Source: Geodermatophilus obscurus (GTDB lineage: Bacteria > Actinomycetota > Actinomycetes > Mycobacteriales > Geodermatophilaceae). Taken from it: a stretch of DNA of 64,000 bases. The stretch spans positions 124,001 to 188,000 of the forward strand of contig NZ_FRDM01000005.1 in NCBI RefSeq assembly GCF_900143215.1, written 5' to 3'. Under the pieces are notes generated by a model. The model saw nothing but the letters and a program-made list of their open reading frames with translations. It was not told where the DNA came from and did not search any database. Below, one piece after another: positions 9,660 to 18,234 of this stretch (the first letter of the stretch is position 1; every line of letters begins with the position of its first letter). Both the position numbers and the translations under genes were made by a program.

Positions 9660-10778
9660 GTGACCTCGCGGACCTCACCCCTGCACGACCGGCACGTCGC
9701 GGCGGGCGCCAAGCTCGCCGACTTCGGTGGCTGGTCCATGCCGATCGAGTACGCCGGCGGCGGAGTGCTGGCCGAGCACGAGGCGGTCCGCACCGGGGTG
9801 GGCCTGTTCGACGTGTCGCACCTGGGCACGGCCACGGTGCGCGGGCCGGGTGCTGCGGCGTTCGTCGACAGCTGCCTGTCCAACGACCTGTCCCGCATCG
9901 AGCCGGGTCAGGCGCAGTACACGCTGTGCTGCCTGCCCGACGGCGACCCGCGGGCCGGGGGAGTGGTCGACGACCTGATCGTCTACCTGCACGGCCCGGA
10001 CGACGTCCTGCTGGTGCCCAACGCGGCCAATGCCGCCGAGGTGGTGGCCCGGCTGGCTGGTGCCGCGCCGGCCGGGGTGACGGTCACCGACCGGCACACC
10101 GAGGTCGCCGTCCTGGCCGTCCAGGGCCCGCGGTCACCGCAGCTGCTGGCGTTCCTGGGGCTGCCCGGCGAGCTGCCCTACATGTCGTTCGTGACCGGCG
10201 TGGGCGGCGGCTCGGCCGAGGTCACCGTCTGCCGCACCGGTTACACCGGTGAGCACGGCTACGAGCTGCTCGTGGCCGCCGACCGGGCCGGCGAGCTGTG
10301 GGACGTGCTGGTCGAGAACGGGCAGGACGAAGGCCTGCGGCTGTGCGGTCTGGGCGCCCGCGACACGCTGCGCACCGAGATGGGCTACCCACTGCACGGG
10401 CACGAGCTCTCGACCGAGATCACGCCGGTGCAGGCCCGCGCCGGGTGGGCGGTCGGCTGGCGCAAGCCGGCGTTCTGGGGTCGCGAGGCGCTGCTGGCCG
10501 AGAAGGAGGCCGGACCGGCCCGCCTGCTGTGGGGGCTGCGGAGCACCGGGCGGGGCATCCCGCGGCCGGGGATGGCCGTCCTCGACGCCGACGGCGCCCG
10601 CGTCGGCGAGGTCACCAGCGGCACCTTCTCGCCGTCCCTGCGCACCGGTATCGCGCTGGCCCTGCTCGACACGGCGTCCGGCGTGGCGGACGGCAGCGAG
10701 CTGGCGGTGGACGTGCGCGGGCGGCCGCAGACCGTGCAGGTCGTGCGGCCGCCCTTCGTCCCCTCGCACGTGCGCTGA
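9660..10778 (+). CDS. gcvT: Glycine cleavage system T protein (aminomethyltransferase)
   Basis: A 372-residue folate-binding aminomethyltransferase that releases ammonia from the H-protein-bound glycine intermediate and passes C1 to tetrahydrofolate. The start [26 protein letters not shown] is the typical GcvT N-terminus, followed by [10 protein letters not shown], the folate-site segment [14 protein letters not shown] and the C-terminal barrel with [18 protein letters not shown]. Length is normal. GTG 9660 is chosen from the leaderless promoter. GcvH and GcvP are not in the window. Confidence 0.95.
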   Translation: MTSRTSPLHDRHVAAGAKLADFGGWSMPIEYAGGGVLAEHEAVRTGVGLFDVSHLGTATVRGPGAAAFVDSCLSNDLSRIEPGQAQYTLCCLPDGDPRAGGVVDDLIVYLHGPDDVLLVPNAANAAEVVARLAGAAPAGVTVTDRHTEVAVLAVQGPRSPQLLAFLGLPGELPYMSFVTGVGGGSAEVTVCRTGYTGEHGYELLVAADRAGELWDVLVENGQDEGLRLCGLGARDTLRTEMGYPLHGHELSTEITPVQARAGWAVGWRKPAFWGREALLAEKEAGPARLLWGLRSTGRGIPRPGMAVLDADGARVGEVTSGTFSPSLRTGIALALLDTASGVADGSELAVDVRGRPQTVQVVRPPFVPSHVR

Positions 10779-10796
10779 GGTCCGGGCCGACCGGCG

Positions 10797-11930
10797 CTAC
10801 TTCGTGCGGGTCGGGTCCTTGTCCTCCTTGCTCGGCACCGGCGGGTCGGGCAACTCGTCGGCGACCGTCGCGTTGCGTTCCCCCATCGGCTGGGGCGGCC
10901 CCTCGGTGGTGTCCTGCGCCGTCTGGTGCTCGGTCTCGGCGTTGATCTCCGCCCCGAGCAACACCAGGAAGCACGTCAGGTACAGCCACAGCATCAGCAC
11001 GATGACACCGGCGATGGCCCCGTAGGTCTCGTTGTAGGACCCGAAGTTGTTGACGTAGAAGCTGAACAGCAGGCTCACGACCGCCCAGATGACCGTGACG
11101 ACGAGCGAGCCGAGGCTGACCCACCGCAGCTTCGGGTTGTCCCGGTCCGGAGCGAGCCGGTACAGCACCGACAGCGACCCGGCCACCACCAGGAGCAGCA
11201 GCCCCCAGCGGGCGATCTGGGCCAGCACCGTGCCGAACGGGCCCAGCGGCAGGGCGTCGATCACCGCGGGGAGGACGGCGACCAGCCCGAAGGTGAGCAG
11301 CACGAAGACGATGGCGCCGAGGGTCAGCACCAGGGAGAGGGCGCGTAACTTGACGAAGTTGCGGGTCTCCACCTCGTCGTAGGCGATGTTCACCGCCTTG
11401 ACCAGGTTCCCCACCCCGCCGGAGACGCTCCACAGGGCGCCGAGCACCGAGACGACCAGGCTCGTGGTCAGCGCGTCGTCGCTGCCGGCGGTGATGCTGG
11501 TGAGCTGGTCGGTGATCAGGTTCCGCGCGCTCTCCGGCAGGCCGCTGGCGAAGGACTCGATCTGGCTGGCCGCCTCCTCGGGGGAGGCGACCAGGCCGTA
11601 GATCGAGATGATCGCGATCAGGGCCGGGAAGATGGCCAGGAAGCCGAAGAACGCCACCCCGCCGGCGATGATCGGCATGTTGTCGGCGTTGTGCTCCGCC
11701 CACGACCGCTTGACGATCTGCCACCAGCCCCGCGCCGGGATCTGGGTGGGCTTCTCGGCGTGGATGCCCGGCAACTGCTCCTTGCTCGGCGCCCCGGCCG
11801 GCGGTCGGCCGGCGTCCGGGTGCGGGCCCCGGGCCTCGGCGGTCTTCGCGGCTGCCCGCCGCGCCGCCTTCTCCTCGACTCGCTCCCGGATCCGGTCGAC
11901 CGCGCTCTCACGGGGTCTGGTGCCGCTCAC
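10797..11930 (-). CDS. YihY/BrkB family integral membrane protein
   Basis: A 377-residue protein with a charged N-terminal tail (about 1-75) and about six membrane segments. The family start WAEHNADNMPIIAGGVAFFGFLA and the ALWSVSGGVGNLVKAVNIAYDE region are characteristic of YihY (formerly misnamed ribonuclease BN). The acidic C-terminal tail is cytoplasmic. Function in this family remains undefined. GTG start one base after the stop of the DUF4235 gene, so it is the last gene of a four-gene envelope cluster with the holin-like, DUF3618 and DUF4235 genes. Confidence 0.9.
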   Translation of the reverse strand: MSGTRPRESAVDRIRERVEEKAARRAAAKTAEARGPHPDAGRPPAGAPSKEQLPGIHAEKPTQIPARGWWQIVKRSWAEHNADNMPIIAGGVAFFGFLAIFPALIAIISIYGLVASPEEAASQIESFASGLPESARNLITDQLTSITAGSDDALTTSLVVSVLGALWSVSGGVGNLVKAVNIAYDEVETRNFVKLRALSLVLTLGAIVFVLLTFGLVAVLPAVIDALPLGPFGTVLAQIARWGLLLLVVAGSLSVLYRLAPDRDNPKLRWVSLGSLVVTVIWAVVSLLFSFYVNNFGSYNETYGAIAGVIVLMLWLYLTCFLVLLGAEINAETEHQTAQDTTEGPPQPMGERNATVADELPDPPVPSKEDKDPTRTK

Positions 11931-11931
11931 G

Positions 11932-12207
11932 TCAGTCGCCCGGCCAGTTGCCGGTCAGCTTGGTGAAGCCGCGGGCTCCGGCGCGGTCGATGGCGGCCTT
12001 CGTGGCGGCGAAGATCGCGCCCTGCAGGGCCGCGGCGAGCACGACCTCGCGCATGCGGTACTCGCTCTGCAGGGCGTCGGGGGCGTCGTCCTCGTTCGAC
12101 ACGCGCTTCCAGACCTGCTTGAAGACGGCGCCCGAGATCACACCGGCGAGGACGCCGCCGAGCAAGCCGATCGGCCGGTAGACGAGCTTGGCTCCCTTGC
12201 TGCTCAC
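11932..12207 (-). CDS. DUF4235 family small membrane protein
   Basis: A 91-residue protein starting VSSKGAKLVYRPIGLLGGVLAGVISG, with one clear membrane helix and the motif VFKQVWKRVSNEDDAPDAL typical of DUF4235, then a second weakly hydrophobic helix (VLAAALQGAIFAATKAAI). The start GTG overlaps the preceding DUF3618 stop in GTGA, indicating translational coupling; the longer open frame upstream belongs to the other gene. Function unknown. Confidence 0.85.
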   Translation of the reverse strand: MSSKGAKLVYRPIGLLGGVLAGVISGAVFKQVWKRVSNEDDAPDALQSEYRMREVVLAAALQGAIFAATKAAIDRAGARGFTKLTGNWPGD

Positions 12208-12761
12208 TTGGTCCTCCTCATGGCCCGGCGGGTCTGCTGCGCCTTCTTCGCGGTCCGCTTGGCCGTTGCCGCTCGCCTGGCCGCCGCGGCCTTGCGGGCG
12301 GCCCTGGCCCTCTCCTGGGCGGCCTTCGCGGTCCTCCGCGCGGCCTTCGCGTTCCTCCGTGCGGTCCTGCGCGCGGCCTTCTCGGCCGCCGCGCGCCGCG
12401 CGGCGGTGACCTTGGCCTCGTGCCTCACCGCCCGCTTGGCGCGCCGCTCGGCGATGCGGCGGTCCCTGGTGAGGCGGCGCCACACCAGCAGGCCCAGCAG
12501 TGCCGCCGCCCCGGCGCCGGCGCCGATGACCGCCGGGGGGTTCTCCCGGTAGGTCTCGACCGCGGTGTCACGGGCGCGGTAGGCCCCCTCCTTGGCGCGC
12601 TCGGGGACGTCGAGCCGGTGCGAGAGCTCGTCCACGGTGCGGCTGAGCTGCTCGCGGGTGGCCTCGATGTCGGCCTTGATGGCGTCCGGGTCGTTGGGGG
12701 TCGTGCCGCCGGACGTCGTCCGGTCGGGCCCGTCGGGGCGGGGGCTGGCTGGCGTGCTCAC
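12204..12761 (-). CDS. DUF3618 protein with histone-like Ala/Lys/Arg tail
   Basis: A 185-residue protein. The N-terminal DUF3618 domain (about 25-75) has DPDAIKADIEATREQLSRTVDELSHRLD, followed by a membrane segment near residues 78-95 (PAVIGAGAGAAALLGLLVW). The remaining about 90 residues are almost entirely Ala, Arg and Lys, resembling the C-terminal tails of histone H1 or Hc1 proteins. It starts with GTG overlapping the upstream stop and overlaps the downstream start, so it is translationally coupled on both sides. A role tethering nucleic acid or polyanions at the membrane is speculation from composition. Confidence 0.85.
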   Translation of the reverse strand: MSTPASPRPDGPDRTTSGGTTPNDPDAIKADIEATREQLSRTVDELSHRLDVPERAKEGAYRARDTAVETYRENPPAVIGAGAGAAALLGLLVWRRLTRDRRIAERRAKRAVRHEAKVTAARRAAAEKAARRTARRNAKAARRTAKAAQERARAARKAAAARRAATAKRTAKKAQQTRRAMRRTK

Positions 12762-13195
12762 CGGCGCGCACTCTCCTTCACCGTTGCGATGTCCGTCCTG
12801 GTGCTGGCGATGGCCTCGGTGGGCACCGGCGGGGTGCCCTTGTCGACGTCCTTCTTGCCGACCAGTGCGAGCACGCCTGCGACGGCGAACAGCACGACGG
12901 CGACGATCAGCGCGGCCAGCCAGGCGGGCAGCACGAGGGCGAGGGCGAGGACGGCGGTGGCGATGAGCACGGCCAGTCCGAAGAAGGCGAACAGGCCGGC
13001 ACCGCCGAACAGGCCGGCGCCGACGCCCAGCCGCTTGGCCTTCTGGGTGACCTCCGCCTGCGCGAGCCGGGCCTCGTCGCGCACGAGCCGGCTGATCTGC
13101 TCGGTCAGCTGGCCGATGAGCTGGCCGGTCGAGGCGTCCTCAGGAGCGGGTGGTGGGACGGGTGCGCGACTGGCGCCCGCGGTGGGGTCGGTCAT
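12758..13195 (-). CDS. Phage holin family (superfamily III/DUF1469-like) membrane protein
   Basis: A 145-residue protein with a cytoplasmic amphipathic start (GQLIGQLTEQISRLVRDEARLAQAEV) and two long hydrophobic helices (about 60-85 and 90-112), the actinobacterial membrane family called holin-like but not of phage function. The start ATG 13195 has GGAGG upstream; the longer frame runs into the divergent gene. It heads the holin-like/DUF3618/DUF4235/YihY cluster. Confidence 0.88.
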   Translation of the reverse strand: MTDPTAGASRAPVPPPAPEDASTGQLIGQLTEQISRLVRDEARLAQAEVTQKAKRLGVGAGLFGGAGLFAFFGLAVLIATAVLALALVLPAWLAALIVAVVLFAVAGVLALVGKKDVDKGTPPVPTEAIASTRTDIATVKESARR

Positions 13196-13305
13196 CGGTC
13201 CTCCGGGCCGGGGGGGTGTGTCGATGTCCTCACATGCCCCCGATGATCGGCGAGGTAACCAGGCGCGGGTCACACTCCGGGCACGACCGGCGGCCGGTCG
13301 ATCGC

Positions 13306-13311
13306 TAACCT
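13306..13311 (+). promoter_or_regulatory. Leaderless -10 hexamer TAACCT
   Basis: TAACCT ends eight bases before ATG 13320. Confidence 0.5.
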
Positions 13312-13319
13312 CGGCGCGC

Positions 13320-13532
13320 ATGAGCTGGTACTGGCGGCTGGAGGACCCCTCGGGAGCGGAGCTCGACCCCGCCGCGGTCGGGGTGGAGGTGCCGCGGGCG
13401 GACAACCAGGGCGACGCGGAGTCCTGGCTGGGCGAGAACTGGCGGGACCTGCTCGAGCGCGGGGTCGCCACGGTGACGCTCTTCGACGGCGAGCAGGAGG
13501 TCTACGGCCCGATGGGCCTCGCCGCGACCTGA
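13320..13532 (+). CDS. Conserved 70-residue actinobacterial protein, function unknown
   Basis: Begins MSWYWRLEDPSGAEL and continues with AESWLGENWRDLLERGVATVTLFDGE, a small conserved actinobacterial protein of unknown role that I recognise as recurrent but cannot name. No transmembrane segment. It is divergent from the holin-like gene and followed at once by a repeat-family element shared with the convergent aldo/keto reductase gene. Confidence 0.8.
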   Translation: MSWYWRLEDPSGAELDPAAVGVEVPRADNQGDAESWLGENWRDLLERGVATVTLFDGEQEVYGPMGLAAT

Positions 13533-13536
13533 GGAA

Positions 13537-13655
13537 GGACCCGCCTGCCCCCGCCACTCGGAGGAGGACCCCGTCCTCCCCACCTCTCGCAGGCTCGGGG
13601 TGGTGCCCTGGACGGGGCCGGCGGGACCCTGCAGGGGGCCACCCGCGTGGGGTCC
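13537..13655. repeat. Stop-codon repeat family, compound copy between convergent genes
   Basis: Starts four bases after the stop at 13532 (AAGGACCCGCC), holds GGAGGACCCCGTCCTCCCC, CTCTCGCAGGCTCGGGG, CTGGACGGGGCC and CCCTGCAGGGGGCC, and ends at the stop of the convergent reductase, whose TGA is followed on its own strand directly by GGACCCCACGCGGG. Two half-elements appear to be joined. Likely bidirectional terminator. Confidence 0.75.
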
Positions 13656-14639
13656 TCAGCCGCGGGAGGTCCTGGCGGGGTCGCGCTCGACGACGTCGCC
13701 GAGGACCTCGTCGATGCGGGCCAGGACGTCGGCGTCGAGGGCCACGCCCGCCGCCGCCGCGTTGTCCTGCACCTGCTCGGGACGGGTCGCGCCGATGATC
13801 GCCGCCGCCACGTTGGGGTTCTGCAGCACCCACGCGATGGCGAGCTGCGCCATGGACAGGCCGAGGTCCCCGGCGACCGGCCGCAGGTCCTGCACCCGGG
13901 TCAGGACGTCGTCCCGCAGGAAGCGCCGCATCGACCCGCCGGCCTCCGCGTGCCCGCCCCGGCTGTCGGCCGGCGGCTGCTGGCCGGGCAGGTACTTGCC
14001 GGTGAGGACGCCCTGGGCCAGCGGGGACCAGACGATCTGCGACAGCCCCTCCTTCTCGGAGGTCGGCACGACCTCGCCCTCGATGACCCGCCAGAGCATG
14101 GAGTACTGCGGCTGGTTGCTGATCAGCTGGACGCCGAGGTCCCGGGCGAGCGCGGCGCCGGCGGCGATCTCCTCGGCGTTCCACTCCGAGACGCCGATGT
14201 AGAGCACCTTGCCGGCCCGGACCAGGTCGGCGAAGGCGGTCATCGTCTCCTCCAGCGGCACCGTCGGGTCGTAGCGGTGCGCCTGGTAGAGGTCGACGTA
14301 GTCGGTCTGCAGCCGCCGCAGCGAGGCGTGGCAGCTCTCCGTGATGTGCTTGCGGGACAGGCCGCGGTCGTTGTGGCCCGGGCCCGTCGGCCAGTAGACC
14401 TTGGTGAACACCTCCAGCCCCTCCCGGCGCTGGCCCGCCAGGGCGCGGCCGAGAACGGACTCGGCCCGGGTGCCGGCGTAGACGTCGGCGGTGTCGAAGG
14501 TCGTGATGCCGGCGTCGAGGGCGGCGCGGACGCAGGCGTGCGCGGCGTCCTCCTCGACCTGGCTGCCGTGGGTCAGCCAGTTGCCGTAGGCGATCGCGGA
14601 GGTGTTCAGGCCGGAGCGGCCCAGTCGTCGGGATTCCAC
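13656..14639 (-). CDS. Aldo/keto reductase (Kv-beta-like AKR)
   Basis: A 327-residue TIM-barrel NADPH-dependent oxidoreductase. Key features are the catalytic Asp/Tyr in FDTADVYAGTRAE, the catalytic Lys in VFTKVYWP, the His in LYQAHRYD, and the cofactor region SPLAQGVLTGKY ... IIGATRPEQV. It resembles the voltage-gated K-channel beta-subunit/YghZ branch by YVDLYQAHRYDPTVPLEET. Substrate unknown. GTG start supported by the leaderless hexamer TAGCGT eight bases upstream. Confidence 0.92.
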   Translation of the reverse strand: MESRRLGRSGLNTSAIAYGNWLTHGSQVEEDAAHACVRAALDAGITTFDTADVYAGTRAESVLGRALAGQRREGLEVFTKVYWPTGPGHNDRGLSRKHITESCHASLRRLQTDYVDLYQAHRYDPTVPLEETMTAFADLVRAGKVLYIGVSEWNAEEIAAGAALARDLGVQLISNQPQYSMLWRVIEGEVVPTSEKEGLSQIVWSPLAQGVLTGKYLPGQQPPADSRGGHAEAGGSMRRFLRDDVLTRVQDLRPVAGDLGLSMAQLAIAWVLQNPNVAAAIIGATRPEQVQDNAAAAGVALDADVLARIDEVLGDVVERDPARTSRG

Positions 14640-14647
14640 GCCACCCG

Positions 14648-14653
14648 ACGCTA
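14648..14653 (-). promoter_or_regulatory. Leaderless -10 hexamer TAGCGT
   Basis: Minus-strand TAGCGT, eight bases before GTG 14639. Confidence 0.5.
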
Positions 14654-14685
14654 GCCCCGGACGACCGGACCGGCCGCCCGGGCGC

Positions 14686-15294
14686 TCACACCTGGGCGCC
14701 CAGCGCCACCTCGGGCTTCGGGAAGCGCCAGCGGCGGACCATGGTGGCCCGGCTGATGCCGTACCAGACCAGGCCCTTCATCTTGTGGTCGGAGCTCGGG
14801 AAGCGCTCGAGCACCGTCTTCTTGATCCGCCGGCCCAGGACGATCGAGTCGGCGATGATCACCAGGAAGAACACCAGCCAGAGGGAGACGGTGTAGCTGC
14901 GCACCTGCTCGTTCGGCACGAAGTTGCCGACCAGTACCAGCGCGGCGACGAGCAGGAAGAAGCTGCCGGCGTTGCGGCGGGCGTCGACCACGTCCCGGAC
15001 CAGCTTGCGGACCGGGCCGCGGTCGCGGGCCGGCAGGTGGTCCTGGTCGCCCCGCGCCGCGGCGGCGCGGGCGGTGCCGCGGCCGGCCGCCTGCTGCTCG
15101 CGCATCCGCTTGTAGGCCTCCTTGCGGGTGGTCGGCGGCGGCGGGGGAGGGCCGGGACGGCGTCCCTGTGCCTCGTGGCGCTTGGGCGTGGGCCGACCCT
15201 TGCCGGCCGTCTTCGCCAGCTGCGCACTCAGGTCGGCGTCGGGGTCGGGGGCGGCCTCGGTGCGGTCGCGGCGCCCGGGCAGGCGGAGCTTCAC
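14686..15294 (-). CDS. DUF3043 family membrane protein
   Basis: A 202-residue protein: charged N-terminal half with TPKRHEAQGRRPGPPPPPP and TRKEAYKRMRE, then the DUF3043 core DLPARDRGPVRKLVRDVVDARRN type sequence, two membrane helices (SFFLLVAALVLVGNFVP and YTVSLWLVFFLVIIADSIVLG) and a basic C-terminus. Start GTG 15294 (VKLRLPGRRDR) fits the family and has TAGACT seven bases upstream; the longer frame crosses the erpA promoter region. Function unknown; the mycobacterial Rv2206 is the probable counterpart (from memory). Confidence 0.88.
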   Translation of the reverse strand: MKLRLPGRRDRTEAAPDPDADLSAQLAKTAGKGRPTPKRHEAQGRRPGPPPPPPTTRKEAYKRMREQQAAGRGTARAAAARGDQDHLPARDRGPVRKLVRDVVDARRNAGSFFLLVAALVLVGNFVPNEQVRSYTVSLWLVFFLVIIADSIVLGRRIKKTVLERFPSSDHKMKGLVWYGISRATMVRRWRFPKPEVALGAQV

Positions 15295-15301
15295 GGCTGC
15301 G

Positions 15302-15307
15302 AGTCTA
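15302..15307 (-). promoter_or_regulatory. Leaderless -10 hexamer TAGACT
   Basis: Minus-strand TAGACT, seven bases before GTG 15294, in the divergent gap with erpA. Confidence 0.5.
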
Positions 15308-15440
15308 CGTGTGACCTCGGCCGATCCCGGTCCGCGCGGCCCCGGACGCCGTACAGTGGGAAGAGGCTCCGCTCCGGCGGCGTTGGCCTGCTGCAGGACG
15401 TGCCGCAGCAGGCACCCTCGAACGTGGGAGGACTTCAAAC

Positions 15441-15788
15441 ATGACGGTGCAGGACACCACGGCCACCGGCGTCATCCTCAGCGACCCGGCGGCCGCGAAG
15501 GTCAAGGCGCTGCTCGACCAGGAGGGCCGCGACGACCTCCGCCTGCGCATCGCCGTCCAGCCCGGCGGCTGCTCGGGCCTGCGCTACCAGCTCTTCTTCG
15601 ACGAGCGGTTCCTCGACGGCGACCAGACCTACGACTTCGGCGGCGTCGAGGTCATCGTCGACCGGATGAGCGGCCCCTACCTCGGCGGCGCCGTGATCGA
15701 CTTCGTGGACACGATCGAGAAGCAGGGCTTCACGATCGACAACCCGAACGCGACCGGCTCCTGCGCCTGCGGCGACAGCTTCAGCTGA
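15441..15788 (+). CDS. erpA: Iron-sulfur cluster insertion protein, HesB/IscA/ErpA family
   Basis: A 115-residue A-type Fe-S carrier. The three ligand cysteines are present in PGGCSGLRY and in the C-terminal GSCACGDSF. RBS GGGAGGAC lies before ATG 15441, so unlike many neighbours this gene has a real 5' leader; a TACAGT hexamer at 15352 is a possible -10. It is likely to supply Fe-S clusters to targets including respiratory proteins. The mycobacterial counterpart is Rv2204c, also beside the asnB/ctaC region (from memory). Confidence 0.93.
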   Translation: MTVQDTTATGVILSDPAAAKVKALLDQEGRDDLRLRIAVQPGGCSGLRYQLFFDERFLDGDQTYDFGGVEVIVDRMSGPYLGGAVIDFVDTIEKQGFTIDNPNATGSCACGDSFS

Positions 15789-15821
15789 TCGGCGGCACGG
15801 CGGTCCCCGGACCGCACCGCT

Positions 15822-15875
15822 GACACGACGAGGGCCCGGTACCTCCCGCGGGAGGTACCGGGCCCTCGTCGTGTC
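15822..15875. terminator. Perfect 54-bp palindrome, bidirectional terminator between erpA and asnB
   Basis: The arm begins GACACGACGAGGGCCC and both 27-base arms match exactly with no loop base to spare. It sits between the convergent stops at 15788 and 15879. The same arm sequence CGACGAGGGCCC / GGGCCCTCGTCGTGTC recurs in the terminator after ctaF. Confidence 0.9.
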
Positions 15876-15878
15876 CCG

Positions 15879-17810
15879 CTACAGCCGGACGGGGTAAACG
15901 GTCTCGGGGACGTCGACCTTGATCCGCTGCTCGACGAAGACGCCATGCCAGACCATGAAGACCAGCAGCGTCCACAGCTTGCGGGACAGGTCGACCGGAG
16001 AGCCGGCCCGCTGGTTGTCCCGGTGGGCGTCGAGCATCCAGAGGACCTGACGCCGGTCGAGCCACTCGTCGGTCTGGCTCTCCTCGATGGTGTTCCGCGC
16101 CCAGTCGTGCAGGTCCTCGGCCAGCCAGTGCCGGGTGGGGACGGGGAAGCCGAGCTTGCGCCGGTTGAGCACGTGCGGCGGCACGATCTGCTCCAGCGCC
16201 CTGCGCAGCGCGTACTTCGTCGTCTCCTTCGTCACCCGCTGACCCACCGGCAGCGTGCCGGCGACCGCGAACACCTCGGGGTCGAGGAAGGGCACCCGCA
16301 GCTCGAGCGAGTTCGCCATGGTCATCTTGTCGGCCTTGACCAGGATGTCGCCGCGCAGCCAGGTGAACAGGTCGACGTACTGCATGGCGGTCACGTCGTC
16401 GTAGCCCGCCGCCCGGGTGCGCTCGTAGAGCTCCCGGGTGACGGCGACGTGCGACAGGTCGGGATCGCGGCGCTCGAGGAAGCCGAGCTCGTCGTCCCGG
16501 AAGATGCGGGCGTTGCCGTAGTACCGCTGCTCGAGCGGGATGGAGCCGCGGCGCAGCAGGTCCTTGCCGCGCATGCCGTCGGGCAGCCGCGCCGACAGCG
16601 CGCCCAGCGCCCGGCGGATGCCCCCGGGCACCTTGTCGAACGCCGCCAGCGACAGCGGCTCGCGGTAGATGTTGTATCCGCCGAACAGCTCGTCGGCACC
16701 CTCGCCGGACAGCACGACCTTCACGTGCTCGCGGGCCTCGCGGGCGACGAAGTACAGCGGCACGAGCGCGGGGTCGGCGACCGGGTCGTCGAGGTACCAG
16801 ACGACCAGCGGGATCGACTCGGCGAACTCCTCGGCGGTGACCACCTTGGTGACGTGCTCGACGCCGATGGCGGCGGCCGACTCCGCGGCGACGTCGATCT
16901 CCGAGTAGCCCTCGCGCTCGAAGCCGACCGTGAACGTCATGAGGTCGGGGTTGTACCGCTTGGCCAGCGCCGCGATCGCGGTGGAGTCGATGCCGCCGGA
17001 GAGGAACGACCCGACGGTGACGTCGGCGCGCATGTGCACGCGCACCGAGTCGTCGAGGACCTCGGCGATCCGGTCGTAGCGACGCTGCTGCTCGTCCGCG
17101 GCGACCGGCCGGACGGGGAAGGTCGGGTGGAAGTAGCGGCTGGTGCGCAGCTCGCCGTCCACCACGGTGAAGCTCGTGCCGCTCTCGATCCGCCGGATGC
17201 CGCGGTGCAGCGTCGCCGGCTCGGGCACGTACTGCAGCGTCAGGTAGTGCTGCAGCGAGGCGGAGTCCACGCCGCCGGCGGCGTCGCTGCCGCCGAGCAG
17301 CTCCAGCAGCGCCTTTTTCTCAGAGCTGAAGATCAGCGCACCGTCGGCCAGGCGGGCGGTGAACAGCGGCTTGATGCCGAACGGGTCTCGGGCGCCGAAC
17401 GCCGTTCCGGTCCGGGTGTCCCAGATGACGAACGCGAACATGCCGCGCAGCCGCCGGACGACGTCCTGACCCCAGTAGTGGTAGCCGGCGACGATCGCCT
17501 CGGTGTCACCCTCGGTGGCGAACTGGGCGCCGAGCGCCGCGAGCTCCTGGCGCAGCTCCACGTAGTTGTAGATCTCGCCGTTGAAGACGATCCGGTACCG
17601 GCCGTCGGCGTAGGGCATCGGCTGGTGGCTGTGCTCGATGTCGATGAAGGACAACCGGTTGAAGCCGAAGGCGACCCGGGCGTCGTGCCAGACCTGGGTC
17701 TCGTCGGGGCCGCGGTGGCGCAGACAGTGCAGCGCCTCGCGCACCTCCTTCACGCGGGTGTCGTCGACGCGGTCGGCGTCGGTGGACAGGTAGGCGATCA
17801 GGCCGCACAT
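15879..17810 (-). CDS. asnB: Asparagine synthase (glutamine-hydrolysing)
   Basis: A 643-residue class B synthetase that makes Asn from Asp, Gln and ATP. Cys2 is the glutaminase nucleophile (MCGLIAYLS), with the GATase domain to about residue 215 (RHRGPDE, NGEIYNY). The synthetase domain has the ATP pyrophosphatase loop FLSGGIDSTAIAAL and LSGEGADELFGGYNIY. Length is normal. The start must be this ATG because Cys follows it. In mycobacteria asnB also adjoins ctaC (from memory). Confidence 0.95.
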   Translation of the reverse strand: MCGLIAYLSTDADRVDDTRVKEVREALHCLRHRGPDETQVWHDARVAFGFNRLSFIDIEHSHQPMPYADGRYRIVFNGEIYNYVELRQELAALGAQFATEGDTEAIVAGYHYWGQDVVRRLRGMFAFVIWDTRTGTAFGARDPFGIKPLFTARLADGALIFSSEKKALLELLGGSDAAGGVDSASLQHYLTLQYVPEPATLHRGIRRIESGTSFTVVDGELRTSRYFHPTFPVRPVAADEQQRRYDRIAEVLDDSVRVHMRADVTVGSFLSGGIDSTAIAALAKRYNPDLMTFTVGFEREGYSEIDVAAESAAAIGVEHVTKVVTAEEFAESIPLVVWYLDDPVADPALVPLYFVAREAREHVKVVLSGEGADELFGGYNIYREPLSLAAFDKVPGGIRRALGALSARLPDGMRGKDLLRRGSIPLEQRYYGNARIFRDDELGFLERRDPDLSHVAVTRELYERTRAAGYDDVTAMQYVDLFTWLRGDILVKADKMTMANSLELRVPFLDPEVFAVAGTLPVGQRVTKETTKYALRRALEQIVPPHVLNRRKLGFPVPTRHWLAEDLHDWARNTIEESQTDEWLDRRQVLWMLDAHRDNQRAGSPVDLSRKLWTLLVFMVWHGVFVEQRIKVDVPETVYPVRL

Positions 17811-17862
17811 GGGCGTGGTTCTCCGAGGGTCGTGGTGTGCCGGCGGAGTGGCCGCGGCAGGG

Positions 17863-18234
17863 TCAGACGCGAGCGCCGGCGCGGGTCTTGCGCGTGGCGT
17901 TGCGCTCGGCCACGAAGGACAGGATCGGAACGGTGCCTGCGACCAGGGTGAGAACCGTGCCGCGCAACGTCCAGGAGGCGCGCAGGGCGAGGTCGCAGGC
18001 GGTCAGGAAGAAGATGAAGTAGAGCCAGCCGTGCAGGGTGCCGAGGACGGTCACCGGCCCCTCGATGCCGCCGAGGTACTTGAGCGGGACGGCAACCAGG
18101 ACCAGCGCGATGAGCAGGACGCCCACGATCCAGGCCATCACCCGGTAGCGGGTCAGGGCCGCGGGGACGTCGCGGCCCACCCGGCGGGCCAGTGCACGGG
18201 GGAGCCGGGAGGCCGTGGTCGGTTCAGCGGCCAT
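17863..18234 (-). CDS. DUF3817 family membrane protein
   Basis: A 123-residue protein with three hydrophobic segments: YRVMAWIVGVLLIALVLVAVP, TLHGWLYFIFFLTACDLAL and GTVLTLVAGTVPILSFVAE. The pattern LGTLHGWLYFIFFL and C-terminal PILSFVAER are typical of DUF3817. Start ATG 18234 overlaps the end of the upstream SURF1-like gene by 11 bases, so the two are coupled. Function unknown, but it is common beside cytochrome oxidase genes. Confidence 0.88.
   Translation of the reverse strand: MAAEPTTASRLPRALARRVGRDVPAALTRYRVMAWIVGVLLIALVLVAVPLKYLGGIEGPVTVLGTLHGWLYFIFFLTACDLALRASWTLRGTVLTLVAGTVPILSFVAERNATRKTRAGARV

Noticed and set aside
12758-13195. Prophage remnant suggested by the phage holin label
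   Set aside because: The family is a chromosomal actinobacterial membrane protein; no lysin, integrase or structural phage genes are near, and base composition does not change.
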